NCBI RefSeq assembly: GCF_009184395.1
Contig: NZ_WEIC01000006.1
Span: 46,477-110,476, forward strand
DNA length: 64,000 nt
Direction of reading: 5' to 3'
Source of the DNA: Amylibacter sp. SFDW26
GTDB taxonomy: Bacteria; Pseudomonadota; Alphaproteobacteria; Rhodobacterales; Rhodobacteraceae
The notes below the pieces were generated by a model. The model saw only the letters and a list, made by a program, of their open reading frames with translations. It was not told the DNA's origin and ran no database searches. The position numbers and the translations under genes were made by a program. Position 1 is the stretch's first letter. Every line of letters begins with the position of its first letter. Positions 17,972 to 27,875 of the stretch are shown here, piece after piece.

Positions 17972-19579
17972 TTGGGACAAGATTTAAGAAACTATACAGT
18001 TGAAGATGAGGCCTTCTGGACATCGACTGGTAAGGGGATTGCGAACCGTAATCTTTGGATATCTATTCCAAGCTTACTATGCGGATTTGCCGTATGGTTA
18101 TACTGGGGGATCATCACTGTTCAAATGATAAACCTCGGGTTTGATTTTGAAAAATCGGAGCTGTTCACACTGGCCGCTATTGCTGGCTTAACAGGCGCTA
18201 CGCTACGTATTCCATCAACATTTTTTATACGAATAGCGGGTGGTCGAAATACGATCTTTTTCACAACTGCCTTACTGATGATCCCTGCGATTGGCGCGGG
18301 TTATGCATTGCAAGATCCCAACACCCCACTATGGAAATTCCAAGCTTTGGCGTTCCTATCTGGTATCGGCGGCGGTAACTTTGCTTCTTCCATGTCCAAC
18401 ATTAGTTTTTTCTTTCCGAAAAAAGTACAAGGTTATGCGTTAGGTATGAACGCGGGTTTGGGTAACTTTGGTGTAACAACCATGCAAATCGTTATTCCAT
18501 TGGTAATGACTTTTGGTTTGTTTGGCGGCGAACCTATGATCCTTGAAAATACTTCTGGGACATTGATCGGTAAGATACCTGCGGGGACACCCACCTATAT
18601 TCACAACGCTGGTTTTGTTTGGTTATTAGCGCTTATTCCATTAGCTGTCGCTGGCTGGCTGGGTATGAACAACATCCGTGATGAACATGTATCACCAGAT
18701 ATTCCAAACCCACTTGGCTCTTTCAGCATTATCTCATTCATGTTGGCGATAGGGTTTGCGACTGCGGCTTTTGGCTTGTGGTTGATGTTACCAGAAAAAG
18801 TTGGCGGCTCTGGCTTTATGATTTCGAAGTGGATCGTATTGCCAATCGTAATCGCTTTGACTGTGTTGTTGTTAAAATTGATCCCTGGTCAAGTTGGGCA
18901 AAACCTTACTCGTCAATATAAGATTTTTGGAAACCGTCACACTTGGGCGATGACAGTTATTTATACTATGACCTTTGGTTCGTTCATCGGTTACGCTGCA
19001 ACCTTTGCATTGGCTATCAAAGTTGTGTTCGGCTTTCAGCACATCGAGGTTGATGGCGTGATGACACATGACATTGCCAATCCGAATGGTCCATCTGCAC
19101 TTATGTTTGCATGGATGGGGCCATTTATTGGGGCATTGATCCGACCAATTGGCGGCATGATTTCTGATAAAATGGGTGGTGCAAAAGTTACGCAGATCAT
19201 TTCAATCATCATGGTCGCATCTGCGCTTGGCGTAGCGTATTTCTTGAAGCAAGCATATGTATCAGCAACTCCAGAAGAATATTTCCTACCGTTTATGGTA
19301 CTGTTTCTGATCCTGTTTGCTGCAACTGGTATTGGTAACGGTTCAACATTCAGAACGATCGCTGTCGTATTCGATAAAGAACAAGCTGGCCCAGTTCTGG
19401 GATGGACATCTGCCGTCGCTGCATACGGTGCCTTTATTATTCCAAAAGTGTTCGGGGAACAGATCAAAGCGGCCACGCCAGAATATGCGCTATATGGTTT
19501 CGCTGTCTTCTATGGCGTTTGCATCTTGATCAACTGGTGGTTCTATTTGCGCCCGAATGCCTACGTGAAAAACCCATAA
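17972..19579 (+). CDS. narK2: Nitrate/nitrite antiporter NarK, second copy
   Basis: This 535-residue major facilitator protein has long loops and about 12 membrane spans. NarK2-type features include RIPSTFFIRIAGGRN, the Gly-rich FLSGIGGGNFASSMSNISFF and MNAGLGNFGVTTMQ. It starts at TTG (17972), where AAGGAGGAAAG ends 3 bases upstream; no nearby ATG fits. In Paracoccus the two NarK proteins are fused into one chain, whereas here they are two adjacent genes 52 bp apart. The protein is expected to swap cytoplasmic nitrite for external nitrate during respiration. Confidence 0.92.
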   Translation: MGQDLRNYTVEDEAFWTSTGKGIANRNLWISIPSLLCGFAVWLYWGIITVQMINLGFDFEKSELFTLAAIAGLTGATLRIPSTFFIRIAGGRNTIFFTTALLMIPAIGAGYALQDPNTPLWKFQALAFLSGIGGGNFASSMSNISFFFPKKVQGYALGMNAGLGNFGVTTMQIVIPLVMTFGLFGGEPMILENTSGTLIGKIPAGTPTYIHNAGFVWLLALIPLAVAGWLGMNNIRDEHVSPDIPNPLGSFSIISFMLAIGFATAAFGLWLMLPEKVGGSGFMISKWIVLPIVIALTVLLLKLIPGQVGQNLTRQYKIFGNRHTWAMTVIYTMTFGSFIGYAATFALAIKVVFGFQHIEVDGVMTHDIANPNGPSALMFAWMGPFIGALIRPIGGMISDKMGGAKVTQIISIIMVASALGVAYFLKQAYVSATPEEYFLPFMVLFLILFAATGIGNGSTFRTIAVVFDKEQAGPVLGWTSAVAAYGAFIIPKVFGEQIKAATPEYALYGFAVFYGVCILINWWFYLRPNAYVKNP

Positions 19580-19598
19580 AGCTTTAGCCAAATTTTGT

Positions 19599-19618
19599 CC
19601 TGCACACAGATGTGCAGG
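19599..19618. other. Intercistronic hairpin before narG
   Basis: CCTGCACA pairs perfectly with TGTGCAGG around the tetraloop CAGA, about 30 bp before the narG start. It lacks a T-run and probably marks an RNA processing or stability point between narK2 and narG. Confidence 0.5.
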
Positions 19619-19648
19619 GCAGAAAAATCGCAACAAGGAGACTAACTC

Positions 19649-22600
19649 ATGAGCCATCTGCTCGACCGCCTTAACTTTTTTCAGTCAAAAGAACTGGATA
19701 CATTTTCGAATGGCCACGGCCAAACCACGCGTGAAAATCGCGATTGGGAAGATACATATCGCAATCGTTGGCGCCATGATAAAGTTGTCCGTTCGACACA
19801 CGGGGTGAATTGCACGGGGTCCTGTTCATGGAAAATCTATGTGAAATCTGGGATTGTCACTTGGGAAACACAACAAACAGATTACCCGCGTACACGTCCA
19901 GATTTGCCGAACCACGAACCACGTGGTTGTGCCCGTGGTGCAAGTTACAGTTGGTATCTCTATTCTGCGAACCGCGTGAAAAACCCACTTATTCGTGGTC
20001 GCTTGTTGAAAGCTTGGCGCAGAATGCGCGAAACAATGACACCAACCGCAGCGTGGAAAGCTTTACAAGAAGATCCAATTCTGCGGGCATCATATGTAAA
20101 GACACGCGGCAAAGGTGGTTTTGTGCGCGCAACATGGGATGAAAGTACAGAAATCATCGCTGCTGCGAATGCATATACAGCGAAAACCTATGGCCCTGAC
20201 CGCGTCTTTGGATTTTCGCCAATCCCTGCAATGTCGATGGTATCTTATGCGGCTGGATCGCGATACCTAAGCTTGCTTGGTGGCGTCTGTATGTCATTTT
20301 ATGATTGGTATTGTGACTTGCCTCCAGCATCCCCAATGACATGGGGTGAGCAAACGGATGTTCCAGAAAGTGCGGATTGGTACAACGCGGGGTTCTTATT
20401 ATTGTGGGGTTCTAACGTTCCGCAGACACGTACACCTGATGCGCATTTTTATACCGAAGCACGTTACCGCGGTACAAAATCTGCAGTTATCTGTCCAGAT
20501 TATTCTGAAGCGGCTAAGTTCGGTGATGTTTGGTTGGCGCCAAAACAAGGTACTGATAGCGCATTAGCCATGGCTATGGGGCATGTGATCTTGCGTGAAT
20601 TCCATCTTGATCGCCAAACAGAATATTTTGAAGAATATTGCCGGAAGTATTCGGATTTCCCCATGCTTGTACGTCTAGAAAGCAAAGATGGGAAATTGGT
20701 TCCTGGTCGCTTCTTAAGGGCTGAAGATCTGGATGACAGCATTGGTGAAGCGAATAACCCAGAATGGAAAACTGTTGCATTCGATAGTAAAACAAATGAC
20801 TTGGTTGCGCCAAATGGGTCTGTTGGGTTTCGTTGGGGCGAGGACGGTGAATGGAACCTTGAAGAGCGCGCTGGGGACGCTCAAACCGAATTAAAAATGA
20901 CATTCATTATGGATGGTGATCATGACGATGTTGTCGGTGTGGATTTCCCGTATTTTGGTGGCGAAGCGACTGAAAATTTTGTCAAATGTGAACACCCTGA
21001 TGTCTTGAATAAAAATATCCCTGTAAAGAAAATTCAAACATCTGATGGGTCTGTCATGGTCGCCACAGTGTTTGATTTGTTCTGTGCAAACTATGGTTTA
21101 GATCGTGGCTTGGGCGGTGATTGGGTTGCTAATGATTATGATGCAGATATTCCATATACACCAGCTTGGGCTGAAAAAATCACAGGTGTTAGCGTTGATA
21201 AGATCATAACAGTTGCACGTGAGTTTGCTGCCAATGCAGAGCAGACCAAAGGCAAGTCTATGGTTATCTTAGGCGCAGGTCTAAATCATTGGTACCACAT
21301 GGATATGAATTATCGCGGCATCATTAATATGTTGGTGATGTGCGGTTGTGTTGGGCAATCAGGTGGCGGTTGGAGCCATTATGTTGGGCAGGAAAAACTT
21401 CGCCCACAAACGGGTTGGCAACCATTGGCATTTGGTTTGGATTGGTCACGACCTCCGCGTCATATGAACTCGACCAGTGCTTGGTACGCGCATACGGATC
21501 AGTGGCGTTATGAGCAATTAGGAGTTGATGAAATTCTATCCCCTACAGCACCTGATGGTGATTGGGATGCAAGTATCATTGATTACAATATTCGTGCTGA
21601 ACGCATGGGCTGGTTGCCATCTGCACCTCAGTTGAAAACCAATCCGTTAGAGGTCGGGCGACTGTCTAAGAAGTCTAAGAAAGACACGGCACAATACGTT
21701 GCGGATCAGTTGAAATCTGGCAAGCTAGAGATGTCGTGTGAAGATCCAGATGCAGAAGAAAACTGGCCACGGAATTTGTTTGTCTGGCGGTCAAACTTGT
21801 TGGGCTCGTCTGGTAAAGGGCATGAGTATTTCTTGAAGCATTTACTGGGTACAGATCACGGTGTTCTTGGCAAAGACTTGGGTGAAGAGGGTGGTCAAAT
21901 GCCTAAAGAAGCCAAATGGCATCAAGAAGCGCCAAAAGGCAAACTTGATTTGTTGGTCACAATTGACTTCCGCATGTCAACAACAGCTGTCTATTCCGAT
22001 ATCGTTTTGCCAACAGCATCTTGGTACGAGAAAAATGACCTGAATACATCGGATATGCACCCATTCATTCACCCACTGCAAGCGGCGGTTGATCCTGCTT
22101 ATGAAAGCAAATCTGACTGGGATATCTTTAAAACGATTGCCAAAAAATTTAGCGAAGTTGCCCCAGAAATTTTGGGTGTGGAAACGGATATCGTAGCACT
22201 TCCTATTTTACATGATACGCCCGCAGAAATTGCACAAGACCAAGTGCGTGACTGGAAGAAAAAGGAATGTGATCTGATCCCAGGTAAAACTGCGCCAAAT
22301 TATATTGCAGTCGAACGGGATTATCCGAACCTTTATAAAAAGTTCACATCTATTGGCCCACTTTTGGATAAACTGGGTAATGGTGGTAAAGGCATCAATT
22401 GGAACACCGAAGTCGAAGTTCAACATCTGCGCGATTTGAATGGTGTCGTTCAAGAGGACGGTGTTTCCCAAGGTATGCCAAAGCTGGAAACAGCGATTGA
22501 TGCCTGTGAAATGATCTTAATGCTGGCACCTGAAACCAATGGTGAAGTTGCTGTGAAAGCTTGGGATGAATTGTCTACTGCAACAGGGCGCGATCATACA

Positions 22601-23383
22601 CATTTGGCGCGTCCAAAAGAAGATGAAAAGATACGGTTCCGCGATATTGCGGCACAACCTCGTAAGATTATCAGTTCCCCAACGTGGTCGGGAATTGAAA
22701 GCGAACATGTTTGTTATAACGCGGGTTATACAAACGTGCATGAGCTGATCCCTTGGCGTACTTTAACGGGTCGCCAACAGCTCTATCAGGATCACTTGTG
22801 GATGCGAGCCTTTGGCGAAGGGTTCTGCACTTACCGCCCTCCCGTTGACCTAAAAACAATCAATAATGACGTCAACACTGATGCAGGTAGCCCACATGTG
22901 ATCCTGAACTTTATTACACCTCACCAAAAATGGGGCATCCACAGTACGTATTCTGACAACCTGTTGATGCTGACATTGAACCGTGGTGGTCCTGTGGTTT
23001 GGTTATCTGAAAATGATGCCAAAACGGCTGGCTTGGTCGATAATGACTGGGTTGAGGTCTACAACGCAAACGGTGCATTAACAGCGCGCGCCGTTGTTTC
23101 TCAGCGTATGAAAGACGGTACAATCTTTATGTATCACGCTCAGGAAAAGATCGTGAATACACCTGGTTCTGAAAAAACAGGGAATAGGGGCGGTATCCAC
23201 AACTCGGTGACACGCGCCACACTCAAGCCAACACATATGATTGGTGGTTATGCCCAGCAATCATACGGCTTTAACTATTACGGCACAGTTGGATCAAACC
23301 GCGATGAATTCGTGATTGTTCGCAAGATGCAGAAAGTCGACTGGCTTGATCAACCCGCAACCCAAACGGAGGCAGCGCAATGA
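19649..23383 (+). CDS. narG: Respiratory nitrate reductase alpha subunit
   Basis: This 1244-residue molybdopterin-guanine-dinucleotide enzyme reduces nitrate to nitrite on the cytoplasmic side. The N-terminal FS0 [4Fe-4S] site has His and Cys in STHGVNCTGSCSWK, typical of NarG. The Asp that ligates Mo lies in FYDWYCDLPPASPMTWGEQ. The length fits NarG (about 1240 residues), and no twin-arginine signal is present, as expected for a subunit facing the cytoplasm. A clear ribosome-binding site (AAGGAG) precedes ATG 19649. The stop overlaps narH by 4 bp (ATGA). Confidence 0.98.
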   Translation: MSHLLDRLNFFQSKELDTFSNGHGQTTRENRDWEDTYRNRWRHDKVVRSTHGVNCTGSCSWKIYVKSGIVTWETQQTDYPRTRPDLPNHEPRGCARGASYSWYLYSANRVKNPLIRGRLLKAWRRMRETMTPTAAWKALQEDPILRASYVKTRGKGGFVRATWDESTEIIAAANAYTAKTYGPDRVFGFSPIPAMSMVSYAAGSRYLSLLGGVCMSFYDWYCDLPPASPMTWGEQTDVPESADWYNAGFLLLWGSNVPQTRTPDAHFYTEARYRGTKSAVICPDYSEAAKFGDVWLAPKQGTDSALAMAMGHVILREFHLDRQTEYFEEYCRKYSDFPMLVRLESKDGKLVPGRFLRAEDLDDSIGEANNPEWKTVAFDSKTNDLVAPNGSVGFRWGEDGEWNLEERAGDAQTELKMTFIMDGDHDDVVGVDFPYFGGEATENFVKCEHPDVLNKNIPVKKIQTSDGSVMVATVFDLFCANYGLDRGLGGDWVANDYDADIPYTPAWAEKITGVSVDKIITVAREFAANAEQTKGKSMVILGAGLNHWYHMDMNYRGIINMLVMCGCVGQSGGGWSHYVGQEKLRPQTGWQPLAFGLDWSRPPRHMNSTSAWYAHTDQWRYEQLGVDEILSPTAPDGDWDASIIDYNIRAERMGWLPSAPQLKTNPLEVGRLSKKSKKDTAQYVADQLKSGKLEMSCEDPDAEENWPRNLFVWRSNLLGSSGKGHEYFLKHLLGTDHGVLGKDLGEEGGQMPKEAKWHQEAPKGKLDLLVTIDFRMSTTAVYSDIVLPTASWYEKNDLNTSDMHPFIHPLQAAVDPAYESKSDWDIFKTIAKKFSEVAPEILGVETDIVALPILHDTPAEIAQDQVRDWKKKECDLIPGKTAPNYIAVERDYPNLYKKFTSIGPLLDKLGNGGKGINWNTEVEVQHLRDLNGVVQEDGVSQGMPKLETAIDACEMILMLAPETNGEVAVKAWDELSTATGRDHTHLARPKEDEKIRFRDIAAQPRKIISSPTWSGIESEHVCYNAGYTNVHELIPWRTLTGRQQLYQDHLWMRAFGEGFCTYRPPVDLKTINNDVNTDAGSPHVILNFITPHQKWGIHSTYSDNLLMLTLNRGGPVVWLSENDAKTAGLVDNDWVEVYNANGALTARAVVSQRMKDGTIFMYHAQEKIVNTPGSEKTGNRGGIHNSVTRATLKPTHMIGGYAQQSYGFNYYGTVGSNRDEFVIVRKMQKVDWLDQPATQTEAAQ

Positions 23384-24909
23384 AAGTACGTGCACAAATA
23401 GGCATGGTTCTAAACCTTGATAAATGTATCGGGTGTCACACATGCTCGGTTACATGTAAAAACGTCTGGACCAGTCGTGACGGCGTTGAATACGCGTGGT
23501 TCAATAACGTGGAAACAAAACCTGGTTTGGGTTACCCAACAGATTGGGAAAACCAAAAACGCTGGAATGGGGGCTGGGAACGTACCAAGTCTGGTAAGCT
23601 ACAACCGAAGCAAGGTTCTAAGTGGCGCATTCTTGCCAAGATTTTTGGCAACCCTGATTTGCCAGAAATTGATGATTATTACGAACCGTTTGACTTTGAT
23701 TATGATCACTTGAAGTCAGCACCAGAGATGAAAGCTTTTCCAACGGCGCGTCCATTTTCCAAGATCACAGGCGAACGGATTGAGAAGATTGAAAAAGGAC
23801 CCAACTGGGAAGAAATCCTGGGTGGCGAATTTTCAAAACGGTCAGAGGATTATAATTTCGAAGGCATTCAAAAGGACATTTATGGTGAATACGAAAACAC
23901 CTTTATGATGTACCTACCACGTTTGTGCGAACATTGTTTGAACCCAGCTTGTGCTGCGTCTTGCCCATCTGGTGCGATCTACAAACGCGAAGAAGATGGT
24001 ATTGTTTTAATCGACCAAGAGAAATGCCGCGGTTGGCGGATGTGTGTATCAGGCTGCCCTTACAAAAAGGTCTATTACAACTGGGATACTGGTAAGTCTG
24101 AAAAATGCACATTCTGTTACCCGCGCATTGAAAGCGGTAACCCAACCGTTTGTTCGGAAACATGTGTGGGGCGCATCCGTTATCTGGGTGTCATGCTTTA
24201 TGATGCGGATAAGATCGAAGAAGCTGCAAATACACCCGAAGAAACAGATTTGTATGATGCGCAACTTGGTGTTTTCCTTGATCCGAATGATCCAGAGGTC
24301 ATTGCAGCCGCACATCGTGATGGTGTGCCAGAGGATTGGATTAAAGGCGCAAAAGAAAGCCCTATTTGGAAAATGGCGATGGATTGGAAAGTGGCTTTCC
24401 CACTTCACCCAGAATACCGCACTTTACCAATGGTTTGGTATATTCCACCGCTTTCCCCAATCCAAAATGCAGCAGAGGCTGGTCAGATCAACGTCAATGG
24501 CAATATGCCAGATGTGAAATCTCTGCGTATTCCCGTTAAGTACCTTGCGAATATGTTAACAGCCGGGGACGAAGCACCAGTTGTAACAGCCCTTGAACGT
24601 ATGTTGGCCATGCGCGGATACATGCGATCAAAAACCGTAGACGGCGTGATCGATGAAGGTATTGCCGAACGCGTTGGCCTGTCAGGCGCAATGATCGAAG
24701 ACATGTATAAAATCATGGCTTTGGCGGACTACGAAGACCGCTTTGTGATCCCTACAACACACCGTGAAACTGTTGAAGAAGCATATGATCTGCGTGGCGG
24801 GTGCGGGTTCACAGATGGTAATGGCTGTTCCACTGGCATCAGTGAAGGATCGTTATTCGGCGGCAAAAAGAAGAAAAAAACCTTAACCCTACCTTCGGAG
24901 GCATTCTAA
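23380..24909 (+). CDS. narH: Respiratory nitrate reductase beta subunit
   Basis: This 509-residue iron-sulfur electron-transfer subunit carries the four NarH cysteine groups: CIGCHTCSVTC, CEHCLNPACAASC, CRGWRMCVSGC and CTFCYPRIESGNPTVCSETC. The Trp in the third group replaces a cysteine and gives one [3Fe-4S] cluster beside three [4Fe-4S] clusters, as in known NarH. It passes electrons from NarI hemes to NarG. It overlaps narG by 4 bp and abuts narJ with a 1-bp overlap (TAATG). Confidence 0.98.
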   Translation: MKVRAQIGMVLNLDKCIGCHTCSVTCKNVWTSRDGVEYAWFNNVETKPGLGYPTDWENQKRWNGGWERTKSGKLQPKQGSKWRILAKIFGNPDLPEIDDYYEPFDFDYDHLKSAPEMKAFPTARPFSKITGERIEKIEKGPNWEEILGGEFSKRSEDYNFEGIQKDIYGEYENTFMMYLPRLCEHCLNPACAASCPSGAIYKREEDGIVLIDQEKCRGWRMCVSGCPYKKVYYNWDTGKSEKCTFCYPRIESGNPTVCSETCVGRIRYLGVMLYDADKIEEAANTPEETDLYDAQLGVFLDPNDPEVIAAAHRDGVPEDWIKGAKESPIWKMAMDWKVAFPLHPEYRTLPMVWYIPPLSPIQNAAEAGQINVNGNMPDVKSLRIPVKYLANMLTAGDEAPVVTALERMLAMRGYMRSKTVDGVIDEGIAERVGLSGAMIEDMYKIMALADYEDRFVIPTTHRETVEEAYDLRGGCGFTDGNGCSTGISEGSLFGGKKKKKTLTLPSEAF

Positions 24910-25628
24910 TGGACCGTACTTTAAAATCACTTTCCTTGATCTTAAGCTACCCAACAAAGGCGCTTCAGGAGGCAATGCCAGAAATTGCGGCAACTTTGGC
25001 TGCTGATACGCGCATGACGACTGTTGTCAGGCGCGATTTGCGGTCATTGGTCACGACTATTGCGGGCAATGACATCTATGAACTGGAAGAGGCATATGTT
25101 GGCTTGTTTGATAGATCGCGAACCTTATCGCTGAACTTGTTTGAGCATGTTCACGGGGAAAGCCGTGATCGTGGTGGTGCGATGGTGTCTCTTATAGAAA
25201 CATACCGCGACGCTGGGTTTGACCCTGCAACAAGCGAATTACCTGATCATTTGCCTGTTCTGTTAGAGTATTTGTCGATGCGCCCATTTATAGAAGTGGT
25301 CGATATTCTGACAGATACAGCTCATATTCTGGAGGCTTTACATATGCGTTTGGGAAAACGCAAAAGCGCTTATGCGCCTGTGTTTAAAGCATTGTTACAA
25401 ATATCAAATGCAGAGGTGGATGCGGAAGCAGTCGCAGAGTTAATTGCGCTGCCTGATGACGATCCAGAGGATTTAGAAGCCTTGGATCAGGTTTGGGAAG
25501 AATCCGAAGTTATATTCGGCCCTGATCCGAATGGCGGGTGCCCACAAGTGCGCGATATGTTGGCGCAAATGGATACACCAATTAATTCAAATCCAAATGC
25601 TGCAAGTAAGGAGGAAAAACATGCATAA
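24909..25628 (+). CDS. narJ: Nitrate reductase assembly chaperone
   Basis: This 239-residue all-helical protein of the TorD/NarJ family has the family stretches LFEHVHGESRDRGGAMVSL and ELPDHLPVLLEYLS. NarJ binds apo-NarG and is needed for molybdenum cofactor insertion and membrane attachment of NarGH. Its last 8 bases overlap the start of narI, and a GGAGG site for narI lies within its final codons. Confidence 0.95.
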   Translation: MDRTLKSLSLILSYPTKALQEAMPEIAATLAADTRMTTVVRRDLRSLVTTIAGNDIYELEEAYVGLFDRSRTLSLNLFEHVHGESRDRGGAMVSLIETYRDAGFDPATSELPDHLPVLLEYLSMRPFIEVVDILTDTAHILEALHMRLGKRKSAYAPVFKALLQISNAEVDAEAVAELIALPDDDPEDLEALDQVWEESEVIFGPDPNGGCPQVRDMLAQMDTPINSNPNAASKEEKHA

Positions 25629-26310
25629 TTTCTTATTTGGAATATACCCTTATATCGCGATTACAGTCCTTATCGTTGGCTCAATCGCACGATATGAAAC
25701 GGATCCGTTCAGCTGGAAATCATCGTCCAGCCAACTGTTGCGTCGCAAACAGCTCATCATAGGATCAGTTCTGTTCCATGTTGGCATTTTGGTGATTTTC
25801 TTTGGTCACTTGATCGGCTTGCTTACACCTATCCAAGTCTTTGATGCTATGGGGATCAGTCATGGATTCAAACAAACCCTAGCTGTTGTCGCTGGCGGCA
25901 TTGCAGGTGTTATGGCATTGGTCGGTGGTTTGATGCTGTTTATGCGTCGCATGGGGGATCCACGTATCCGCAAGACATCTAGCTTTGCCGATATTGGTAT
26001 TCTTAGCTTGCTATTGATACAATTGGTCCTTGGCCTTGGAACGATCTTTGTCTCATTACAACATTTAGATGGGCATGAAATGACAAAGTTTATGTCTTGG
26101 GCATTGGGTATCGTGACATTCCAAGGGGATGCTGCGGATCACATCGCGGATGTCGCAATGGTCTTTAAACTTCACCTGTTCCTTGGGCTGACAATATTCT
26201 TATTGTTCCCATTCACACGACTGGTACACATGCTGTCTGTCCCATTGCGTTACTTTACACGCCCTGGATATCAAATTGTGCGTTCCAGACGTCACAAGAC
26301 TGGGCGGTGA
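25621..26310 (+). CDS. narI: Respiratory nitrate reductase gamma subunit (cytochrome b)
   Basis: This 229-residue inner-membrane protein has five membrane spans. Heme-ligand histidines lie in LFHVGILVIFFGHLIGLL and in KLHLFLGLTIFLLFPFTRLVHML. It takes electrons from quinol at the periplasmic side and anchors NarGH. The start at ATG 25621 gives the standard MHNFLFGIYPYIA N-terminus and follows GGAGG; the open frame upstream lies within narJ. Confidence 0.97.
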   Translation: MHNFLFGIYPYIAITVLIVGSIARYETDPFSWKSSSSQLLRRKQLIIGSVLFHVGILVIFFGHLIGLLTPIQVFDAMGISHGFKQTLAVVAGGIAGVMALVGGLMLFMRRMGDPRIRKTSSFADIGILSLLLIQLVLGLGTIFVSLQHLDGHEMTKFMSWALGIVTFQGDAADHIADVAMVFKLHLFLGLTIFLLFPFTRLVHMLSVPLRYFTRPGYQIVRSRRHKTGR

Positions 26311-26314
26311 TGTT

Positions 26315-27112
26315 ATGAACCGTCCTTTATTTCCAGATGTCATCGTGAATGGTGAAACGATACCCCAAGCAGATATAGCCGCAGAGGCGCAACAGCATGA
26401 AGCCCCCGCTGGGAAACCAGGGGTGGCATGGCGATCAGCGGCAAAAGCTTTGGTCGTGCGTAATCTACTTTTGCAAGAAGCGCGCAAGAAAGGCGTAGTA
26501 TCAGAACCTGCTGAATTAGGAGAGGGGCGTCGTGAAACACATGACGAAGCTTTAATGCGCAACTTGTTGGATGATGCGGTAAACCCCGCGACGCCAACGA
26601 ACGAAGAAGTTTATGCATTTTGGGAAAAAGACCCATCTCGGTTTATGTCGCCACCATTATGGGAAGCTTCCCATATCTTATCTGCGTGTGATATCGGCGA
26701 TGATGACAGTGTTGCAGCTGCGAAAGCACGGGCAGTGGCAATTACAAAACGAGCCCATGCAAATCCAAAAGGGTTCGCTCGGCTTGCACATGATGAAAGT
26801 GATTGTTCATCGAAAGCCAGCGGTGGTGCACTTGGGCAATTGGGGCCAAATGATACGGTTCCAGAATTTGAAGTTGTCTTGGTTGATATGGAACCAGGCC
26901 AAATCACATTGGAGCCTATTCAAACCCGTTTTGGCTTCCATGTGGTGAAATTAGATGCCTGTGCCGAACAAAATATTCTGCCTTTTGATGCAGTCAAAAA
27001 ACAATTGACGGAAGCTTTGCAAAAAGCAGCTTGGGCTAAAGCAGCGCAAGAGTTTGTGGGTGAGTTGGTCAAATCAGCAGAAATAAAAGGCGTGGATATG
27101 CTGGCTGCATAG
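26315..27112 (+). CDS. Parvulin-type peptidyl-prolyl isomerase of the nar operon
   Basis: This 265-residue protein is NifM/PpiC-like. An N-terminal helical region contains LVVRNLLLQEARKKGV, followed by a parvulin domain from about residue 120 to 225: WEASHIL, FARLAHDESDCSSKASGG, LGQLGPNDTVPEFE and TRFGFHVVKLD. There is no signal peptide, so it acts in the cytoplasm. It begins 4 bp after the narI stop and belongs to the nar operon. A PpiC-type isomerase also follows narI in Pseudomonas, which suggests help with folding of Nar subunits. ATG 26315 was preferred over the TTG at 26276, which lies inside narI. Confidence 0.88.
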   Translation: MNRPLFPDVIVNGETIPQADIAAEAQQHEAPAGKPGVAWRSAAKALVVRNLLLQEARKKGVVSEPAELGEGRRETHDEALMRNLLDDAVNPATPTNEEVYAFWEKDPSRFMSPPLWEASHILSACDIGDDDSVAAAKARAVAITKRAHANPKGFARLAHDESDCSSKASGGALGQLGPNDTVPEFEVVLVDMEPGQITLEPIQTRFGFHVVKLDACAEQNILPFDAVKKQLTEALQKAAWAKAAQEFVGELVKSAEIKGVDMLAA

Positions 27113-27147
27113 CCAAAAGTATATGATGCCAAACAGAAAGAAAAATT

Positions 27148-27648
27148 ATGAATATTGCTTATGCAAAAATGTCGAAGTCAGAAGATTTAGATTTGATCTT
27201 AGCTGAAGTTGCGACAAAGCTTAAATCGGATGGATTTAAGCTCTGTGGTGTTGTTCAAGTGAATACAGATCGTGAAGATTGCCACAGGTGCGATATGGAT
27301 GTTCAGGTTTTGCCAGATGGCCCAGTAATCCGAATATCGCAGTCGCTTGGTAAGGATGCAAAAGGATGCAGGCTCGATCCTGATGCGCTAGAGCGGGCAG
27401 TTATGGAAGTCACGGATAGATTATCTACAGATACTGATGTGTTAATACTAAATAAGTTCGGAAAGCACGAAGCAGATGGCCGTGGGTTCCGCGATTTAAT
27501 TGCAAAAGCAGTTGATCTGGATGTTATTGTCGTGACAGGCGTGAACGCTATGAATCAAGATGCATTTTTGACCTTCTCAGGCGATATGGCGATGTTATTG
27601 CCGCCTGACCCTAAGGCGATGGTTAAGTGGGTAAGGGAACGCGTCTAG
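27148..27648 (+). CDS. DUF2478 domain protein at the end of the nar operon
   Basis: This 166-residue protein has the DUF2478 hallmarks CHRCDMDVQVLPDG, IRISQSLGKDAKGCRLDPDAL and LILNKFGKHEADGRGF. The fold looks like a nucleotide-binding NTPase in which NKFGKxE replaces an NKxD-type motif. A P-loop is not visible at its N-terminus. DUF2478 genes in alphaproteobacteria are often found near molybdenum or molybdoenzyme genes. Its place 35 bp after the nar parvulin suggests a role in cofactor supply or Nar maturation. The exact function is unknown. Confidence 0.8.
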   Translation: MNIAYAKMSKSEDLDLILAEVATKLKSDGFKLCGVVQVNTDREDCHRCDMDVQVLPDGPVIRISQSLGKDAKGCRLDPDALERAVMEVTDRLSTDTDVLILNKFGKHEADGRGFRDLIAKAVDLDVIVVTGVNAMNQDAFLTFSGDMAMLLPPDPKAMVKWVRERV

Positions 27649-27732
27649 ATGGCGTCACTTTATCTATAAAAATGATGAACACCTGATTTCAATTATATTC
27701 CGAATATACTGCAGTGTTAATTTTAATTAATA

Positions 27733-27817
27733 ATAAAGGCAATAGTAGTGCGTCATTCATTTTCTCGTTCTAATAAAATCAATCGCTTATCCGATGCAAA
27801 AAGGCAAAACCTTTTGG
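27733..27817 (+). repeat. 85-bp diverged repeat, copy 1 (pairs with 46824-46908)
   Basis: Aligned without gaps, 72 of 85 bases match the copy at 46824-46908. It ends in a small AAAGGC/ACCTTTT hairpin, imperfect here and perfect in the other copy. It is non-coding. Confidence 0.75.
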
Positions 27818-27875
27818 TCATCCATATCCAGAAACACCTCCGTTCTTTCATTGATCATGTCTCCGAGCAGAAGGT

